From positions 1 to 5,724 of the forward strand of contig DUKX01000099.1 in the NCBI GenBank assembly GCA_013329085.1: a stretch of DNA of 5,724 bases, given 5' to 3'. A program made the position numbers and the translations under genes. Within the stretch, counting starts at the first letter, position 1. Every line of letters begins with the position of its first letter. Positions 5,697 through 5,724 of this stretch are shown here, one piece after another. The stretch is from Methanofastidiosum sp. GTDB lineage: Archaea; Methanobacteriota_B; Thermococci; Methanofastidiosales; Methanofastidiosaceae. The notes beneath the pieces are model-generated. The model was given only the letters and a program-made list of their open reading frames with translations, made no database searches and was not told the origin of the DNA.

Positions 5697-5724
5697 ATGG
5701 AAAACATTTATACTGAGTTGATAG
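5697..5724 (+). CDS. possible start of a further gene, cut by the window end
   Basis: ATG at 5697 opens a frame reading MENIYTELI to the right edge. It would lie 12 bases after the previous stop, which fits the spacing of this cluster. There is no good ribosome binding site before it, only a weak purine stretch. An ATGA overlap at 5681-5684 offers another start but closes after 11 codons at a TGA (5714-5716). Nine codons are too few to name a product. Confidence 0.4.

Noticed and set aside
1..5724. CRISPR arrays, tRNA or rRNA genes, transposase genes and toxin-antitoxin pairs.
   Set aside because: No regularly spaced repeats, RNA gene signatures or transposase motifs were seen on either strand.

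Overview
The window is a tightly packed, all plus-strand gene cluster for building a glycan. It carries three intact GT-B fold glycosyltransferases, the decayed tail of a fourth, a thymidylate-kinase-like P-loop kinase, an uncharacterised nucleotidyltransferase and one orphan small protein. The DNA is AT-rich apart from the first 41 bases. The organism is most likely an archaeon, possibly a Methanosarcinales-like or other anaerobic lineage. This rests on GGAG/GGAGGGTGA-type ribosome binding sites, a TATAAATA box near the left end and an archaeal look to the glycosyltransferases. A bacterium is not excluded, because such clusters move between domains.

Layout. Bases 1-41 are about 80% GC and end abruptly at a TATA-like AT-rich stretch; they look like different DNA from the rest. 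From about 91 (perhaps 57) to 324 lies the frameshifted C-terminal remnant of a glycosyltransferase. Its last reading frame ends in an ATGA overlap with the next gene. Then follow a GT4 glycosyltransferase (321-1463), a second, shorter and divergent one (1475-2455), a kinase (2471-3151), a nucleotidyltransferase (3135-4220), an 86-residue protein of unknown function (4220-4480) and a third glycosyltransferase (4473-5684). A possible further gene starts at 5697 and runs off the right end.

The intact genes are separated by at most 15 bases or overlap, so they are probably one transcription unit with translational coupling. The glycosyltransferases would add successive sugars from nucleotide-sugar donors at the cytoplasmic face of the membrane. 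The kinase and nucleotidyltransferase sit as an overlapping pair between them. They may modify the glycan, its lipid carrier or a precursor, but their substrates cannot be read from the sequence.

I do not see a clearly new system. The parts most worth a second look are the kinase / nucleotidyltransferase / orphan protein cassette, the eroded upstream glycosyltransferase with its preserved ATGA junction, the non-canonical catalytic motifs in the three glycosyltransferases, and the sharp composition break at the left edge.
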